Shown piece by piece: positions 31,387 through 42,730 of a DNA stretch of 64,000 nucleotides. A program made the position numbers and the translations under genes. Source of the DNA: Aspidapion aeneum (Eukaryota > Arthropoda > Insecta > Coleoptera > Brentidae); assembly GCA_963576565.1 (NCBI GenBank), contig OY755047.1, positions 7,224,931 through 7,288,930 on the forward strand, in the 5' to 3' direction. Each line of letters opens with the position of its first letter. Within the stretch, counting starts at the first letter, position 1. The notes beneath the pieces are model-generated. The model was not told the DNA's origin, did not search any database, and saw only the letters and a list, made by a program, of their open reading frames with translations.

Positions 31387-32670
31387 TACAGGGTGTCCCA
31401 AATTGGGTACTTTTAGGGGGTTTAAGGTACTTCTAGGGGAGACAGAGAAAAACTGACCACGCATTGCGAGGCTCAAATTTCAAGAGAAGACTTATAGTGA
31501 AAACCGCATTTTGAAATATTGTCTCGTCTTTGAGCTACGGGGGCTTTTTGAAAAGTCTGCATTTTTGAAGGGGGTCTATAACTTCGTTATTAGTGGAAAT
31601 TTTGATTTAGAGTAAATTGCAGTTTTATAGACTTTGTCACGAGGAATTCACTCGCTAAATTATATTTTTACTGTCACTTTTAGTTTTTGAGATATGACAT
31701 AAAGTTGCATTTTTTCTTATGGAATGGCCTATATTTTAATTAATTTTCGAATTCGTCATTGAATTCTTTTCAAAATGATGTATCATATGTCATAGTTTGA
31801 TTGAGCGGTTTAGGAGATATTCAGCTTTTTCACTTAGTTCTAGTGCGCTATGATTTCCTGCTGAGGCAGGTAAAGGCACTCCAGTATTTTTATTATTTTA
31901 CACAGTCACAAATATAGTAAGGCTGGTTTGGAAAAATTATAATTCAGCTGACGGCCCTCAAAGCCTAGTTATAAAAAGTAAAAAAAAAATGATACATATT
32001 TCAAAATAAAATTAAAACGCTTTTGTGCAAAATAATTTCATATCAAAGCGTAATGTCAAATTATTTAAACAATTAAAAACAATGACAAAACGCCAAAATA
32101 AGAGGCCAACTTGATTTGCATAGTACAAGACAACAAAACTATAGGTGCATTGAAGTAGGATTTGACCGCAAGGCTTTCACGTCAATGGCGCATGACGTCA
32201 TTCAACGCACACTAGACACAAATAAAAATTTTTAATTATCTCCGAAACCGCTCAATCAAACTATGAGATATGATACATCATTTTGAAAAGAATTCAATCA
32301 CGAATTCGAAAATTAATTAAAATATAGGCCATTCCATAAGAAAAAATGCAACTTTATGTCATATCTCAAAAACTAAAAGTGTCAGTTAAAATTTAATTTA
32401 GCGGTTGAATTCCCCGTGGCAAAGTCTATAAAATTGCAATTTACTCTAAATCAATATTTCCAATAATAACGAACTTATAGACCCCCCTCCAAAATGCAGA
32501 CTTTTCAAAAATCCCCTGTAGCTCAAGGACGAGACGATATTTCAAAATGAGGTTTTCATTATAAGTCTTCTCTTGAAATTTGAGCCTCGCAATGCGTGGT
32601 CAGTTTTTCTCTGTCTTCCCTAGAAGTACCTTAAACCCCCTAAAAGTGCCCAATTTGGGACACCCTGTAC
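31387..32670. mobile_element. Large fold-back element with about 440-bp inverted arms
   Basis: The left arm is about 31387-31830 and the right arm about 32235-32670. Both contain CAGGGTGTCCCAAATTGGG-type termini, CTTCTAGGGGAGACAGAG, TTGCGAGGCTCAAATTTCAA and ATTGAGCGGTTT in mirror order. TA flanks both ends. The 400-bp loop has no open frame. It is non-autonomous, related to the 17690 element. Confidence 0.82.
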
Positions 32671-32908
32671 ATATTGAATCGCATTTTGTTTTAAAACTCT
32701 TGTGTCTCTTATTTTCCTAAAATGCTTTTTTTTAATTATAACACGAGCTTTTTAATTGTTGTTAATTGATATTAAAAACAATTTCCTTATTAATATTTAA
32801 AGCATCACGCCAAATGTTTTCAACTTTTATACGCAGCAAAAATTAGAATTAATAATTTTTAGTACTTAGAACTAACTGTTTTTGTACGCACAACGAAAAT
32901 TACTTCAA

Positions 32909-33621
32909 TATATATATTTATCGGTTTCACAACGTTCTACGTCTTCCGATACCCAATCTCCACTCGTTTCTGTCTGCCCATAATTCACCATCTGGGCCTC
33001 TCCTCGTTTTCTTCGGCCAGTTGGTTTCCATTGTAGTATTTGTTTAGGTAGTCTTTCATCATTCATTCTTTGTACAGGTCCGTACCACACCAGTTGTTTT
33101 GTTCTTATATCATTTACTAAAGTACGTTCACCCACTGTCATAATTTCTCTTATTCTTTGATTTGTCAAATCAAATCAAGCATTTTTTCTGTTCTATCCTT
33201 GATTGGCCATACTTCTGAGACGTATGTTATAATACTTTTTATAATGGTGTTATCTATAAGCTTTTTGTTATGTTTTGATATACTTTGGTCCCAAATTATT
33301 CCATATAAGAAAGTTATTGCTTTTCTTCCTTGTACGTTTCGATCTTTTATAGCTTTGTCTAGTGTTCCGTCAGCTGTAATTTTTAGACCTAAGTAATTAT
33401 ACTCATCACAGGACTGAAATCGCTACCCGGTATTTAAGATTAGATCCTGTTTCATTCCACCGATACACATATACTGTCTTATTGAGATTAACCTCTAGTC
33501 CCCACTTATTGTACTCTTCTATTAGTTTTCGTGTCATATATTCGAGGTCGTCATAATCCTGAGCCACTACTATCTGATCATCGGCGAAATATAAAGTATA
33601 CAAGGTGGTTTCGTCCAACGG
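32909..33621 (-). mobile_element. RTE-like LINE family 1, internally deleted copy with 12-bp target-site duplication
   Basis: AAATTACTTCAA at 32897-32908 is repeated at 33622-33633. The minus strand gives DETTLYTLYFADDQIVVAQD near the 5' end and VTNQRIREIMTVGERTLVND, then KQLVWYGPVQRMND towards the 3' end. A short (TA)n tail lies at the left. Parts of the C-terminal region are missing. Confidence 0.8.
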
Positions 33622-33764
33622 AAATTACTTCAAAAAGCATTAAAAGATTTATCAAGCCAAAAATCTATTCATTTTACGGGGTGCCCTAAACAAGAGTTAC
33701 TATATGAGTTCTCTGTACGCTGATATGGGGCTTTATATGGTTGTTTTGGAAACGGTCTATCCAT

Positions 33765-34870
33765 TTATTTATTTAGCCTTCTTCGATCCATCTTTGGCCA
33801 TAGGACTACCCCAGTATCTTCTACTCTTCTTTGTCTGTCGCTGTGTTCATCCGTCTAGTTCCCGCCTGTTTCTTCAAATCGTCTGCGCATCTCATTTTAT
33901 TCCTCTGCTTCTTTTATTTTCCCAAGCTCTCCAGTTTACAATACATTTCTTCCATTGATCGTCTTTTTGTGTGATATTATGACCGGAAAATGTCGATTTT
34001 AATTTTGCCACATCTCCTCTGACATCCCTTACTTTTGTTTTATTTTTTATCCATTTATTCCTTTTTCTATATGTTAGCTTTACATGTAACATTTGTTTTT
34101 CCATTGATCTTTAAGCTTTTGTTACCTTATCCATGTTTTATTTTGTAAGTGTCCAGGTCTGGGATCTATAGGTAAGTACAGGGAGGATACATTGGTTATA
34201 TACTTTCGATTTGAGGTACTGTAAGTATTTTTTATTCTTAAATATGTAGCTTAATTTGCCAAATGCTGCTCAGGCCAATCTTGCTCGCCTGTTGATTTTA
34301 GATGTTTGGTTTTCGTTTTTTTGGTTTAATAATTTGTCCCAAATATACCTATATATTCCTTTACTTGTTCTATTTTTTTCTTGGTTTATTCTGTGTTGGT
34401 TCTTATTTTAGCTTTAGTGTAGTTCATACTCAAACCTATCTGTTTAGCTGCTGTAACTAGTTCTTCCAGCATTTTTATCAGTTCTTCTTTCTTATCTGTT
34501 ATTATGGGAAAATCATCAGCAAATTTTAAGTGGTTTAAGTTTTCTGCTGGCCTTAAGCTAGAATGCCGTTAACTACCTATAAAATTTTCCTAATTTTGAT
34601 TAAAAAACCCTGAAAATACTAAACAAATGATGCTCCTTAATAACTGTAAGTTTTTTATTTCTTCAAAGCCATAAAAGCTAATGAAGATTTGCTTATAAAA
34701 ATTGATGTAGAATAATGTTGTGATTGAGAGGCATTATAACTTATGCACGGCAGTATTGTCCGCTTACTTTGATGCCTATTTCTTCCCAATCTAAGTTTTT
34801 AAAAACGTCTTCTAGGGCCTGGTTCGTCTCGGGATATTGTGTCGCCGTGTCTGACACCTCTTCTTCATTG
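33765..34870 (-). mobile_element. RTE-like LINE family 3, decayed copy
   Basis: The minus strand carries MEKQMLHVKLTYRKRNKWIK, then NKTKVRDVRGDVAKLK, and upstream broken pieces of the RT region (NGQY, ADDFPIITDKKEEL). The left end has (AAAT)n-like bases and the 3'-end motif CTTCGATCCATCTTTGGCC. Multiple stops. Confidence 0.65.
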
Positions 34871-35050
34871 TAAGGGTTTAAGGTTGTAACACTTTTTTGG
34901 GCAGTTTTGCAAATTTTTAAACAATCTTTGTTGCACTTTTAAGAAGAGACTTAAAGGTGCATTTAACATCCCATTGCAATAAAAAACGGTTCTAGACAAA
35001 ATAATGTATCAAAGATAATCTAGGCACGTTTTTTTTATCTAGGACACCCT
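34871..35050 (-). repeat. Fragment of the repeat that flanks the 435-bp array, with a mobile-element terminus
   Basis: It is the reverse complement of about 42800-42990 (CTAGAACCGTTT, TAAGTCTCTTCTTA, GTGCCTAG in the opposite sense) and ends with GGACACCCTGTATA. No coding region. Confidence 0.6.
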
Positions 35051-35439
35051 GTATAATAATAAAGCCAGTAGTAGTAACGTGGTAATATTTATATAAATCA
35101 TGGGTCTTTACAGATTCAAATATAAAAAACAATTCAAAATAAATAGCTATTTAAAAAAAAATCTCATAGAACTACGTTTGTTCAGGCCACACCGATATCA
35201 TTGTCATATCCCAAACAATGATCTAACTAAAATAAATGACTCAAAAACAAATAAAACACTTCAATTATGTAAAAAATTCATGGATTATCTCATGAATTTC
35301 TTTGCCAGACAGACGACATATGGTCCATCGTATACAAAGAAAAAATCTATCGAAATAATAATAAAAATGTTAAAAAAGACATTAATATTTGTCCTAACTA
35401 AAGTGATGTGGAGATATACAGGGTGTCCCAGATAAAAGT
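35051..35439. other. AT-rich DNA ending in a mobile-element terminus
   Basis: An open frame at 35100-35435 is lysine/asparagine-rich with no recognisable domain, and its end lies in TACAGGGTGTCCCAGATAAA at 35418. Considered non-coding. Confidence 0.4.
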
Positions 35440-35965
35440 AACTATATGGGGTTTTCGGAAACGGTGCTTTGTTTCCAATACATAAGTACTGTGTCTTGTC
35501 CATGTTCACTGTTACTCCCACTTTTGGTATTCTTCCGTTAACTTTCTCATCATATACTTCATGTCTTCTTTATCATTAGCTGCAATTACTTAGTCGTCAC
35601 CAAACTGTACTGTGTAAATGGTAAATCGGTCGTTAAGTTGTATTCCCATGCCGTGTACTTTATGTTTCCAATTTTTTAGAGCTACTGCGATATATATTTT
35701 ATAAAGAGTTGGAGAGATACAACATCCCTGTTCTAAGCCTTTCGTTACAAGGAATTCTTTCAAAAGTCGATTTCCAATTTTAATTTTAGATTTTGTATAT
35801 TTCTTTTATCGCTTTTATGTATGTATGATTGATATTAGTTTGTTCTAACACTGTCCATAATTTTTTCTACTGGAACGGCACCATATGCTTTTTGTAGGTC
35901 CACAAAGGTAACATGAGTCTATATTTCTGGCACTAATTTTCTCAATTACTTGTTTAAGACACAGA
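35440..35965 (-). mobile_element. RTE-like LINE family 2, RT fragment
   Basis: The minus strand has VNMDKTQYLCIGNK, GD(D)xVIAANDKEDMKYMM-like, and upstream a GLEQGCCISPTLYKIYI-like and YGAVPVEK-like segment in different frames. Heavily mutated. Confidence 0.6.
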
Positions 35966-36175
35966 CTGTATTGAAACACCTCCTCAAAAGAAAACAAACA
36001 TAGAGTGCAAAATGGATAGTTAACAAGGTGAGACCTTAGCTGACAAATTTCAACGAACCGTCAAAATAAAGCCAAGTTACATAAATACTGCATGACTTTA
36101 TTTTTGTGCACTAATAGTCTTGCACAACTCTTATTAAAGTCTACCGTATTTCACTGCACAACTGCAGCAACATTG

Positions 36176-36449
36176 AGGACTTATTGCAATAAAGCCAGGC
36201 AGTAATTGTGCTGGGCACTATTCTGACAGTTTCGCATTATAAGAACAGCTGTCTTCTTTCAAAATTAGGCCTTTGTGTATTATGAGAGCCGGAATTAATA
36301 GCGTCGCCACTATTAATCGAAAATAAACGACTGAATTTATAAATTCGACTGGTATGTCAATTTTGAAAGATCAACTGCCAGTTTTCAATGGAAAACTGTC
36401 AGAATAGTTTCCGGCACTATTATTGCCTGGCTTTATTGCAATAAGTCCT
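36176..36449. mobile_element. MITE with 26-bp perfect terminal inverted repeats
   Basis: AGGACTTATTGCAATAAAGC plus CAGGCA at 36176-36201 is exactly inverted at 36424-36449. Internal mirrored pieces include CTGTCAGAATAG. A related, more diverged element is at 58710-58975. Non-coding. Confidence 0.75.
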
Positions 36450-36723
36450 TATCACTGCTAGACCTTATTTTATTTCGAATAAGATTAGTCTCTATTAACG
36501 GTGAATCACTCGGTACCTATCTATAGTGTCATAATTGGTAATTGAATTTAGGACCCCTTTAGCAACGAATCAACACGGGGACATCATGTGAACTGAGTCA
36601 GTGGCGTACACAATGTGACGGAGGATTTAAACTTTCCTTTCAGTCATTCTTGAAAGCTTCTTCTATTGAAATGCGAGAAAAAAATCCGAAATATATCATA
36701 ACAAAAACATTTCATGTAAAAAA

Positions 36724-38337
36724 GAGCCATCGAAGACCATATTAAGCTTACATCACCAAAAGAAATATTAACAGAAATCAAAAATATTAATTCGAAAAAA
36801 GCCCCCTTATTAACTTATTAACGGGGTAGTCATAAAACAACTCCCCACAAAAGCTATCGTAAAACTATGCAACCTAATTAATGCGTCCTTTAGGCTCAGG
36901 TATGTACCTAAACTGTGGAAAGTTGCAGAAGTTATCATGATTCCAAAACCGGGAAAACCACTCCAAGACGTGTCATCTTACAGGCTAATATCTTTGCTGC
37001 CAATTATATCCAAGCTCTATGAAAAATTATTGCTTAAAAGAATAAAACCCATTATAGAAAGACAAGAATATATTCCATCTCATCAATTTGGTTTTCAAGA
37101 TAAGCATTCCACGATAGATCAAGTACACAGAATTACCAATGTAATAGAAAAAGCACTAGAAGAGGGAAACGTTTGTTCTGCAGTTTTTCTAGATGTAGCA
37201 CAAGCATTTGACAAAGTGTGGCATGAAGGCCTTAATTTTAAACTAAAACGGTTTCTGCCAAAACAATATTCGGATATTTTGGAATCAGACATATCTGATA
37301 GACATTTTAGAGTAAAACAGGAAGACTCATACTCAAATTTAAGAGAAATTCAAGCAGGCGTGCCCCAGGGTAGCGTACTAGGCCCTTATCTATACTTATT
37401 ATTCACTTGCGATATCCCAAAGCCAGAAAATTGTCACTTAGCAACATTTGCCGATGATACTGGTTCATTAACGGTAGAAAAATCTATTGAAAAATGCATA
37501 GAAAACTTCAGGATGCAGTCACCGAAAGTTCACAGTTGGACCACAAAGTGGCGAATAAAATTAAATGAAACTAAATCATTTCATATTGATTTTACAAACA
37601 AAAATATAAATCACATACAAATAACAATTAACAACATTTCCGTACCATATTCAAATCAGGCAAAATATCTCGGTATCACACTTGATGCCAAATTGCGCTG
37701 GAAAGCACATGTTAAGAAAAAAAAGAAGAACTTGAGATAAGGTATCGAAAAATAAAATGGCTAATTGGAAGGAAGTCCAATTTAACAATTCATAATAAGT
37801 TACTGCTTTATAGACAAATACTGAAACCAGTATGGACATATGGTATTCAACTATGGGGTTGTGCTAAAGAGAGTAACATTCTAGTTTTACAAAGATTTCA
37901 AAATAAAGTATTAAGAAACATTGTGAATGCACCTTGGTACGTTCGAAATAGTGACCTTCATCCAGATCTAAAAATCGAAACTGTAGCAGAGACTATAAAA
38001 AAATGCGCAAAGAGCCATGAAGATAGACTTCATCGGCATGTGAATGTGGAAGCAATTCAGCTTCTAGACAATACTATGCTCGTTCGAAGACTAAAAAGAG
38101 TGAAGCCGTTTGAGCTAGTAAACTAAGTGAATTACATAAAACAAAATAATGCTATAAACACAACACAATTGTGAGTTACAGACTAAACAAAGCGGGGAGA
38201 ACTGTTGAGTGAACCCTAAGTTTAAATTTGACTTTTCTAGTGAATTAAGTTAAAACAAAATTGCTAATTAGTCTTACTGACTAGATTGTAATACAATAAA
38301 CACAGTGTGTTTGACAAATAAAAAAAAAGAAATTAAA
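36724..38337 (+). mobile_element. Jockey-clade LINE, 5'-truncated, with A-rich tail
   Basis: The RT frame 36937-37740 reads MIPKPGKPLQDVSSYRLISL, SHQFGFQDKHSTIDQVHRIT, VFLDVAQAFDKVWHEG (motif A), GVPQGSVLGPYLYLLFT (motif B) and TFADDTGSLTVEKS (motif C). After a frameshift at 37740 it continues IHNKLLLYRQILKPVWTYGI and VLRNIVNAPWYVRNSDLHPD, then ends FELVN at 38126. Jockey-type GSVLGP and the NAPWYVRN ending support the clade. A deletion near 36800 breaks the upstream frame. The 3' end is A-rich (38310-38337). Confidence 0.82.
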
Positions 38338-38665
38338 AAAGAGCCAAGTACTCGAAAATGATATTCCGTAAAAAGAATAAAGATAAAAGTAAAGCCAAGT
38401 TCTCCAATATAAATTTTAAAATGAAAGGTTCTTACTAGTTTGGAAATGTTTTTTTTTTAAACTTTGCTATTACAGCCAAACTTTTTTATGTTCAATTTAG
38501 CACTGTGCCTAAGAGTCATTTGCAGCCATAATAGCCAAGTTTAAAAAAACATTTCCAAACTAGTAAGAACCTTTCATTTTAAAATTTTTATTGGGGAACT
38601 TGGCTTTACTTTTATCTCAATTCTTTTTACGCAATATCATTTTCGCGTACTTGGCTCTTTTTTAC
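38337..38665. mobile_element. Fold-back element at the Jockey tail
   Basis: About 135-bp arms with GAGCCAAGTACTCG / CGCGTACTTGGCTC, AAAGCCAAGTTCTCC / GGGGAACTTGGCTT and TTCTTACTAGTTTGGAAATG inverted, around a 60-bp loop. No coding region. It directly follows the Jockey poly-A tract. Confidence 0.75.
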
Positions 38666-40029
38666 ATTAAATGTTTTTGTTTTGGGTACGCCATTGACTA
38701 AATAGATACTTAACTTGTTTAGGGTTAAAGACCTATTAATTTATATTAAAAATTATGGCCCTATATGTTGACAAGGTTGTGATTTATGGTTTTTGCTTTG
38801 TCCTATGAATCAGCAGAAAGCATTCTGACCAGTAAAAACGTTTCATTTCTATTTTACCACCATAAACCAAAAAGTTTTTGTCCGGTTTTAAGCAAATTTC
38901 GCGGGTGAGTCACTAATTGTAGCAAGTAAAGATCTTATTAGAGAAATATAACGACCATTTAAAAATTTAATTTTTATGACACGTATTTATTCTGCTTCTT
39001 ATTCGATAACTTAAAAACCGATTAACCGATTTTAACCAAATTTGGCACAAAAATGTTGCCACATCTGCGGATAAAGCCTTTCAATTTTTGTGCGTGTGGG
39101 GGGCTGCAAGGGGGTCGTAGGGGGATTCAAATACTTTTAAAAATTAGAATCAGTTGTTGAGAACTACAAAGTTATCAAAACGAGGTTTTGAAAGTTTGAT
39201 TATTAATTTTCAACAAAATTTGTTAGAATCAAAGATTGCCAGTAACAATATAAAAAAAAATTGTATATATCTCAAAAACGGTAGAAGCTAGAGTAACGTA
39301 GTTTTCAAAAATTGATTTAAAATTTTTATTTCAACAAAATCTTATCACTTTTTTATTCGTAATAAAAGGTTTTAATTCCCTTGACTGGATTTCTTTATAA
39401 ACTTACGCAATAATCGCTCCTCCACCATAACATCTCTATCCATAATAAAAATTTCACCCATTTTTTTTTAAAGAATTTTTTTTATTATTTTTTTAAAAAT
39501 ATTTTTAAATATTTTCACATAACGCTCACAAAAGTCCCACATAAACTAACAAGATTTTGATTTATATCTTAAATAATTCGTTGAAAAGTACGTGCAAATT
39601 AGCTTGTGTCTGATGTTGTAATTTTTTTTAAACCATATGTTTAGGGGGGCGTCCTAATTTTTTTTGGTTTCGAATTTCACAATTTTAAACAGTTTTTGCC
39701 ATTTTTGGTTCCACACGTATTTACACATATTTTACAAAATTAAACTTGATTACGTTTTATCTTTGAACGTTTAATTAGAAAAAGACACATTATACACCAA
39801 TATTGTTTTCTTTTTTCACTTTTTACTAATAAAATTTAAAAACAAAGATAAAATATGCAAAAAAGAAGGTAACAAAGTAAAACAGAGAAATATAAAATGG
39901 CACGTGGGATAGATTAACTGTATTTAGGTAGTCTTCTAAAAAAAAATCATTATTTTAGTATTTAAATTTGAATTTTAATGATTAAAGATTTAGTTTTAGT
40001 TCTTATTTTTCTTCTTTTATCCTTTTTAA
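38666..40029. other. AT-rich DNA, no gene recognised
   Basis: It includes at about 38998-39060 another variant of the ACCGATTAACCGATTTTAAC core shared with the microsatellite-bearing repeats. Otherwise long A/T runs and no convincing open frame. Confidence 0.4.
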
Positions 40030-40450
40030 GAGGTTAAGCTTTCAAGCTACCCACGGAAAAATATAAGGGAAACAAAAAACTCCTTTTTGCTCGATTAGCC
40101 ATGAAACTTGTTTGATTTTTAAATTCACGGGTATGAAATTTCACGTTTGTTAGTATTATTTGGCTTAAAAATTCCGTTGATTGACGCTCACTGTCTTGAT
40201 GACGGGTAAAAATGCAAAATGCGTTGATCCGGCCTGAAAAGACAAAGAGCTGTCGTAGGTCACGGACTATAGTTGTTTTCTTTTATTTGCATTCGATCTT
40301 TTCATTGATCGATATTGTATAGCAGTGTTTTCCCTGCTTTTGGTTTTTTGTTTCTCTCGTATCTCGGTAGATGGCGCCTCTTGCTATAGTTCGCTCACTA
40401 ATTACATTTAATTAGAGACAAAACCGTCTGATTAACTTCGCAAGATTTGT

Positions 40451-40519
40451 CACTTGACCAGCAGTGTTCTGAGGAGTCCCATAAGGACGAAACGGTTAAC
40501 TGTCAACACTTATTAGGTG
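40451..40519 (+). ncRNA. Type I hammerhead ribozyme 1
   Basis: Core CTGAGGA at 40469-40475, stem II GTCC/GGAC (40476-40479 with 40485-40488), GAAA at 40489-40492, a short stem III with a TTAA loop (40492-40503), then the cleavage-site C at 40504. Stem I pairs AGTGTT (40463-40468) with AACACT (40505-40510) and extends through an internal loop to CACTT / AGGTG (40451-40455 with 40515-40519). All invariant hammerhead positions are present. The short stem III suggests activity as a dimer. Confidence 0.87.
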
Positions 40520-40963
40520 TCCATTAGATCTTGGACCCCCGTGAGGTTAAGCTTTCAAGCTACCCACGGAAAAATATAAGGGAAACAAAAAACTCATTTT
40601 TGCCCGATTAGCCATGAAACTTGTTTGATTTTTAAATTCACGGGTATGAAATTTCACGTTTGTTAGTATTGTTTGGCTTAAAAATTCCGTTGATTGACGT
40701 TCACTGTCTTGATGACGGGTAAAAATGCAAAATGCGTTGATCCGGCCTGAAAAGACAAAGAGCTGTCGTAGGTCACGGACTATAGTTGTTTTCTTTTATT
40801 TGCATTCGATCTTTTCATTGATCGATATTGTATAGCAGTGTTTTCCCTGCTTTTGGTTTTTTGTTTCTCTCGTATCTCGGTAGATGGCGCCTCTTGCTAT
40901 AGTTCGCTCACTAATTACATTTAATTAGAGACAAAACCGTCTGATTAACTTCGCAAGATTTGT

Positions 40964-41032
40964 CACTTGACCAGCAGTGTTCTGAGGAGTCCCATAAGGA
41001 CGAAACGGTTAACTGTCAACACTTATTAGGTG
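40964..41032 (+). ncRNA. Type I hammerhead ribozyme 2
   Basis: Identical to ribozyme 1, shifted by exactly 513 bp: core CTGAGGA at 40982-40988, GAAA at 41002-41005, predicted cleavage after C at 41017. Cleavage at both sites would release a 513-nt linear monomer. Confidence 0.87.
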
Positions 41033-41147
41033 TCCATTAGATCTTGTACCCCCGTGAGGTTAAGCTTTTAAGCTACTCACGGAGAAATATAAGGGAAACA
41101 AAAAAACTCCTTTTTGCCCGATTAGCCATGAAACTTGTTTGATTTAT

Positions 41148-41560
41148 TTTTTACCTTTATGTCATCGACGGTAATAATTATTCGAGAACCACAGATTAAG
41201 ACTTATATTTTCAACAATATTTTTTGCCTTATCTTTGACTTCAGCTATAGTAACGTAGTTTTAAAAAATTTAATAAAAATTTTATTTAAAAAAAAATAAA
41301 GCTATTTTAGCACCTATAACGAATAGGTCTTACGGATGGCTGTAGGTACCTACTGGCGTCAATTCTTGTCTATTAATTCCTCTGTTTTAATTTTAATTTT
41401 TATCTTTGTTTTAATTTTATTAAAAAAAAAACTAATTTTTTTTTTTCAAATTCATAATTTACAAGCTTCTGAAAATGGATAGCGTTAAGAGGGAGCTCTG
41501 AGGGAACGCGTAAGGGTTTTGAAATAACATTTTTATGGGAACAGTATTTAATATTTTTTT
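41148..41560. other. AT-rich DNA, empty-site relative of the RTE insertion
   Basis: No gene. Its right end (from about 41510, GGGTTTTGAAATAACA) is the pre-insertion sequence also present at 45095-45180. Confidence 0.5.
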
Positions 41561-41571
41561 ATGAAATTTTG

Positions 41572-42667
41572 CGAAAAGAAAGCTCCATCTGCTTTACGTA
41601 GATTTGCAGAAGGCATATGATAGTATACCACTAAATCTACTTTGGAAAGCGTTGGAAAAGACAAACATAAGCGTACAACTAATTAAGGCCATCAAAGAGT
41701 TATACCGCAATAGTAAGGCAAAAGTTAAAATAAAAGCAAAACTAACCAAAGGCTTTCAAGTAAATAAAGGTCTTAAACAAGGTTGCTGTATCTCGCCTAC
41801 GCTCTTCAAGATATATTTGGAACAGGTCCTTAAAGTCTGGAAGAGAAAATGCCAAAACATGGGAATTCCGTTGAATGAAACCACCTTGTATACTTTATGT
41901 TTCGCCGATGATCAGATAGTGGTGGCTCAGGATTATGACGACCTCGAATATATGACACGAAAACTAATAGAAGAGTACAATAAGTGGGGACTAGAGGTTA
42001 ATATCAATAAGACAGAGTATATGTGTATTGGTGGAACGAAACAGGATCTAATCTTAAATACTGGGCAGCGAATTCAGTCCTGTGATGAGTATAAATACTT
42101 GGGTCTAAAAATTACAGCTGACGGAACACTAGACAAAGCTATAAAAGATAGAAACTTACAAGGAAGAAAAGCAATATCTTTATTAAATGGAATAATTTGG
42201 GACCAAAGTATATCAAAACATAACAAAAAGCTTATATATAACACCATTGTAAAAAGTATTATTACATACGGCTCAGAAGTATGGCCAATCAAAGATAGAA
42301 CAGAAAAAATGCTTTCCGCTACGGAGATGGACTATTGGAGAAGAGCAGCAGGGAAATCAAAAAGAGAAAGAGTTACCAATCAAAGAATAAGAGAAATTAT
42401 GACGGTGGGTGAACGTACTCTAGTGGATGATATAAGAACAAAACAACTGGTGTGGTACGGACATGTACAAAGAATGGATGATGGAAGACTACCTAAACAA
42501 ATATTACAATGGAAACCAACTGGCCGAAGAAAACGAGGAAGACCAAGGAGAAGCTGGAGAGAAGGAATAGATAGTGAAATAAGAATAAGAGGCCTAGATG
42601 ATGAATTATGGGCAAACAGAAACGAGTGGAGATTGGGTATCGGAAGACGTAGAACGTTGTGAAACCG

Positions 42668-42719
<52 letters not shown>
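41572..42719 (+). mobile_element. RTE-like LINE family 1, youngest copy, with 11-bp target-site duplication
   Basis: ATGAAATTTTG at 41561-41571 is repeated at 42720-42730. A single open frame of 352 codons (41604-42662) covers RT motif A (QKAYDSIPLN), motif B (NKGLKQGCCISP), catalytic FADDQIVVA, the thumb, and the C-terminal WKPTGRRKRGRPRRSWREGI ending GRRRTL. About 8 bases of 3' sequence then lead into (TA)n at 42672-42719. Strong 5' truncation with intact reading frame and perfect duplication indicates recent insertion. A short 3' end with microsatellite is typical of the RTE clade. Confidence 0.88.
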
Positions 42720-42726
<7 letters not shown>

Positions 42727-42730
42727 TTTG

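Larger units (their letters stand above)
40030..41147 (+). repeat. Tandem 513-bp repeat (2.2 units), each full unit with a hammerhead ribozyme: retrozyme-like or Penelope terminal repeat
   Basis: GAGGTTAAGCTTTCAAGCTA starts at 40030 and 40543, and a diverged start is at 41056, exactly 513 bp apart. The two full units are almost identical; the third is about 90 bp. No open frame of note. The position of one type I hammerhead per monomer at the same phase matches animal retrozymes, which are copied as circular RNA, and the terminal repeats of Penelope-like elements. Which of the two applies cannot be decided here because no Penelope coding sequence is adjacent. Confidence 0.8.
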
